Below, one piece after another: positions 4,359-6,365 of a stretch of 6,365 bases of DNA; the stretch's first letter is position 1, and each line of letters begins with the position of its first letter. The translations under genes were made by a program, and so were the position numbers. The notes beneath the pieces were generated by a model. The model searched no databases and was not told the DNA's origin. It worked only from the letters and a program-made list of their open reading frames with translations. This DNA is from Alphaproteobacteria bacterium (GTDB taxonomy: Bacteria; Pseudomonadota; Alphaproteobacteria; Micavibrionales; Micavibrionaceae): contig JAUILO010000137.1 of assembly GCA_030432775.1 (NCBI GenBank), positions 1-6,365 of the forward strand, in the 5' to 3' direction.

Positions 4359-6365
4359 CTACATAAGCTTTAATGTCTTGGCCAGCCACAGAGCCCTGCT
4401 CGTTGTTTTAGCCATGCCATCAAGGCGCTTTGCGTCATTACCGGATAATGGTTTACCATCAGGGCTTCTACGCTGCAGTCTTGCGCCATCACCAAAAGCA
4501 TCACGTATAGATTGTGCATCAGGACGTGGATCCGGCGCAGATTCGCGCAGCGGTCTGTTCTTAGCAATCATATGACCAATTCGATCTTTGGTTTCGTCTG
4601 TTCTAAATAACGTCATGAAATTATCACGCTCTAGCTGAAGCATACGCGATTCTGTCAGCTCCAAAGACGGATTAATGCCAATTGCACCTTTCGGCTTCTG
4701 CTTGATCTGATCTGCCAGATATTCCTCATGTTTTGCAACATGTCCAGCCTCCACATCATCAAGCTCAAGGTATTCACCGCCACTTAATACATCGGCAATT
4801 CGATCAACTACACCGACATCAACATGGTTTACGCCTTTGTTCGGATCATCTTCCCGTAGATACATTTTATCCGCATTCATGCGCACTGCAGATTTACCGC
4901 CCATGCCCGGCAAATGAAATGTCGCAGGTTTTGGTGGTTCATAACCATCAACCATAGCCATCGCCTTTGCTTTGGCATCGCCCAAAACCCGTTCCGGATT
5001 CATACTGATGCCATCATGCTCGCGCAGCCATAATTTCTTTTTCGAATCTTGCGCGTTTGTTCCTGTCGCATTCATCGGATCTGCAATCGCCATTGCTGCG
5101 CGAATAAAGCTTTGCATAGGCCCCTTATACGGGCCGCCGGCTTCTTGCGAACGCTCAAGATACCGCGTACTACCGCCCCATGCGGGAAGTAAGCCCACAC
5201 CAGCTTCGACAAGACCAATTACTTGCTCGGGACCGGATTGCACAGCATCACAATGCAACAGAACTTCCGCACCGCCGCCAAAGGCCACATTTTGCGGCTG
5301 TCCCATTGGCGCGCCGACAATCGGAAATGGCGCTTCGCGCATCGCTTTAAATACAGCCTGACCGCTATATACAAGATCTTCGACAAAGGCTTCGACCTTG
5401 CCTTTCAAAAACTTGCTAAGCCCCAACGCTCTGGTCAGCTTATTATCAGCCACCTTATTAAACACATCAATCAATCCCAAATTGGCACCAACAGAGAATT
5501 TCGGCCCTTCATTGTGAATAACCATCGATGTATATTGATCGCTATCGCTAACAAGCTTGATACTGTCATTGATCATTTTCAGGACAAGTGGATCAAGGCT
5601 GTTCATTTTCGAGGTGAACTCGACACAAACAACACCATCGCCAATATCCCAAAGACGTGCCGATTCATTTTCGAGCAGCGGCTTACGCCCCATAGTCATC
5701 TCAGAAAGCTTGATTACGCCTTCTTCATGATAAACACGGCTATAACTGCCATCAAATGACATGACTTCCGGTATTCTGGACTTCTCCCCTGTCTGCTTAT
5801 CTGTCACAGCTCTATTGCGATAAAATGACTGCGCACCTGCTTTCTTCAAAAGCTCTGGCACATCCAGCCCATCTTCTTTGACACGCTGTGTAAACCAATC
5901 GACACCAAATTGATCAATCAATTCGAAAGGTCCCCATTTCCAGTTATAGCCGGATTTCATTGCATCATCGACAGATTGCACATCAAAAGCAATTTCTTCT
6001 GCATGATCAAGAACATAGAGCAAGGTATCACGCAACACTGGCCACGCAAATTTTGCTGCATCATTTTTATCGTCAAAGAATTTCGCAAAATCATTTATGC
6101 GCATCTTGAAATGTTTGCTGGGTTTAAAATCCCGATACTCGCCAGTCTGAAGATCTTTAACTTCCTTCATCGGCTTACCGGATTTATCTTTCATGACATG
6201 TCCGTCTTCATCGGTTTTAACGCGGTAAAAACCACCTTTGCCTTTCTTGCCTGTATAGCCGTTTTCCACCATTTCGCTGATAATATCCTCGTGATAAATA
6301 TCAAAAAAATGATCATCTGCAGACAGGCCATTGCTTAAATTTGTTCCAACATGGGCGATGATATC
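4359..6365 (-). CDS. 3-hydroxyacyl-CoA dehydrogenase / enoyl-CoA hydratase fusion, FadN-like domain order (N-terminus outside window)
   Basis: The frame stays open through the right edge. The 668 visible residues therefore start mid-protein, 31 residues before the first in-frame Met (6270-6272), which is not the true start. The protein should hydrate trans-2-enoyl-CoA and oxidise the 3-hydroxyacyl-CoA with NAD. Visible first is the 3HCDH C-terminal region: a lysine/glycine-rich GKGGFYR (about 41-47), then a second repeat with YVLDHAEEIA and GYNWKWGPFELID (about 117-151). The crotonase domain runs from about 238 to 405, with an oxyanion segment KFSVGANL (289-296) and GGGAE giving Glu367. Glu387 lies 20 residues later, the same spacing as the two catalytic glutamates of crotonase. 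This is the reverse of FadB/FadJ order and resembles Bacillus FadN. About 64 residues follow the RPLR motif where I recall FadN-type proteins ending. The NAD-binding fold and dehydrogenase catalytic residues are off-window. Confidence 0.93.
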   Translation of the reverse strand, partial: DIIAHVGTNLSNGLSADDHFFDIYHEDIISEMVENGYTGKKGKGGFYRVKTDEDGHVMKDKSGKPMKEVKDLQTGEYRDFKPSKHFKMRINDFAKFFDDKNDAAKFAWPVLRDTLLYVLDHAEEIAFDVQSVDDAMKSGYNWKWGPFELIDQFGVDWFTQRVKEDGLDVPELLKKAGAQSFYRNRAVTDKQTGEKSRIPEVMSFDGSYSRVYHEEGVIKLSEMTMGRKPLLENESARLWDIGDGVVCVEFTSKMNSLDPLVLKMINDSIKLVSDSDQYTSMVIHNEGPKFSVGANLGLIDVFNKVADNKLTRALGLSKFLKGKVEAFVEDLVYSGQAVFKAMREAPFPIVGAPMGQPQNVAFGGGAEVLLHCDAVQSGPEQVIGLVEAGVGLLPAWGGSTRYLERSQEAGGPYKGPMQSFIRAAMAIADPMNATGTNAQDSKKKLWLREHDGISMNPERVLGDAKAKAMAMVDGYEPPKPATFHLPGMGGKSAVRMNADKMYLREDDPNKGVNHVDVGVVDRIADVLSGGEYLELDDVEAGHVAKHEEYLADQIKQKPKGAIGINPSLELTESRMLQLERDNFMTLFRTDETKDRIGHMIAKNRPLRESAPDPRPDAQSIRDAFGDGARLQRRSPDGKPLSGNDAKRLDGMAKTTSRALWLAKTLKLM

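Noticed and set aside
5223..5759. Antisense 178-codon plus-strand frame over the crotonase domain
   Set aside because: The opposite strand encodes clear crotonase motifs here, and the antisense product shows no recognisable feature or ribosome binding site.
6270..6272. In-frame ATG as the start of the minus-strand dehydrogenase/hydratase
   Set aside because: The frame is open for 31 more codons to the window edge, and those residues continue the 3HCDH C-terminal region, so the true start is outside.
5910..6338. Antisense 142-codon plus-strand frame near the right edge
   Set aside because: It overlaps the conserved 3HCDH C-terminal region on the minus strand. Its Phe/Ile-rich translation is what reverse-reading Lys/Asp-rich codons gives.

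Overview
The window looks like bacterial chromosome carrying a small fatty-acid beta-oxidation neighbourhood. The FadE-type acyl-CoA dehydrogenase with its long C-terminal domain points to a Gram-negative, proteobacterium-like host. The partner enzyme has the dehydrogenase-then-hydratase domain order of FadN-type proteins, not the order of FadB/FadJ. GC content is moderate by eye. No tRNA, rRNA, insertion sequence, CRISPR array or phage gene is visible, and a genus cannot be named from sequence alone.

Layout. On the minus strand at 28-1137 lies an alpha/beta hydrolase of the monoacylglycerol lipase / lysophospholipase type. A 399-base divergent intergenic region (1138-1536) holds the hydrolase promoter, with a perfect palindrome filling its spacer. 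The same region holds two candidate promoters for the rightward gene and an unusually structured 5' leader. On the plus strand at 1537-3978 lies fadE. A 380-base convergent intergenic region (3979-4358) holds two tandem hairpins that end rightward transcription and one clean intrinsic terminator for the leftward gene. On the minus strand, from 4359 to the right edge, lies a 3-hydroxyacyl-CoA dehydrogenase / enoyl-CoA hydratase fusion. Its N-terminal NAD-binding part is outside the window.

How the genes may work together. The hydrolase could release fatty acids or other acyl products from lipid esters. FadE would carry out the first oxidation of acyl-CoA. The fusion protein would hydrate the resulting enoyl-CoA and oxidise the 3-hydroxyacyl-CoA. 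No thiolase or acyl-CoA ligase is seen; either could lie beyond the right edge.

The most interesting signal is the fadE leader (about 1376-1530). Three nested or adjacent inverted repeats form a plausible three-way junction. The 3' strand of its closing stem (TCTCCCT, 1476-1482) is also perfectly complementary to the fadE Shine-Dalgarno region (AGGGAGA, 1524-1530). That is the layout of a translational riboswitch or protein-responsive leader. I cannot assign it to a class I know, and it is an inference that needs covariation and probing support.
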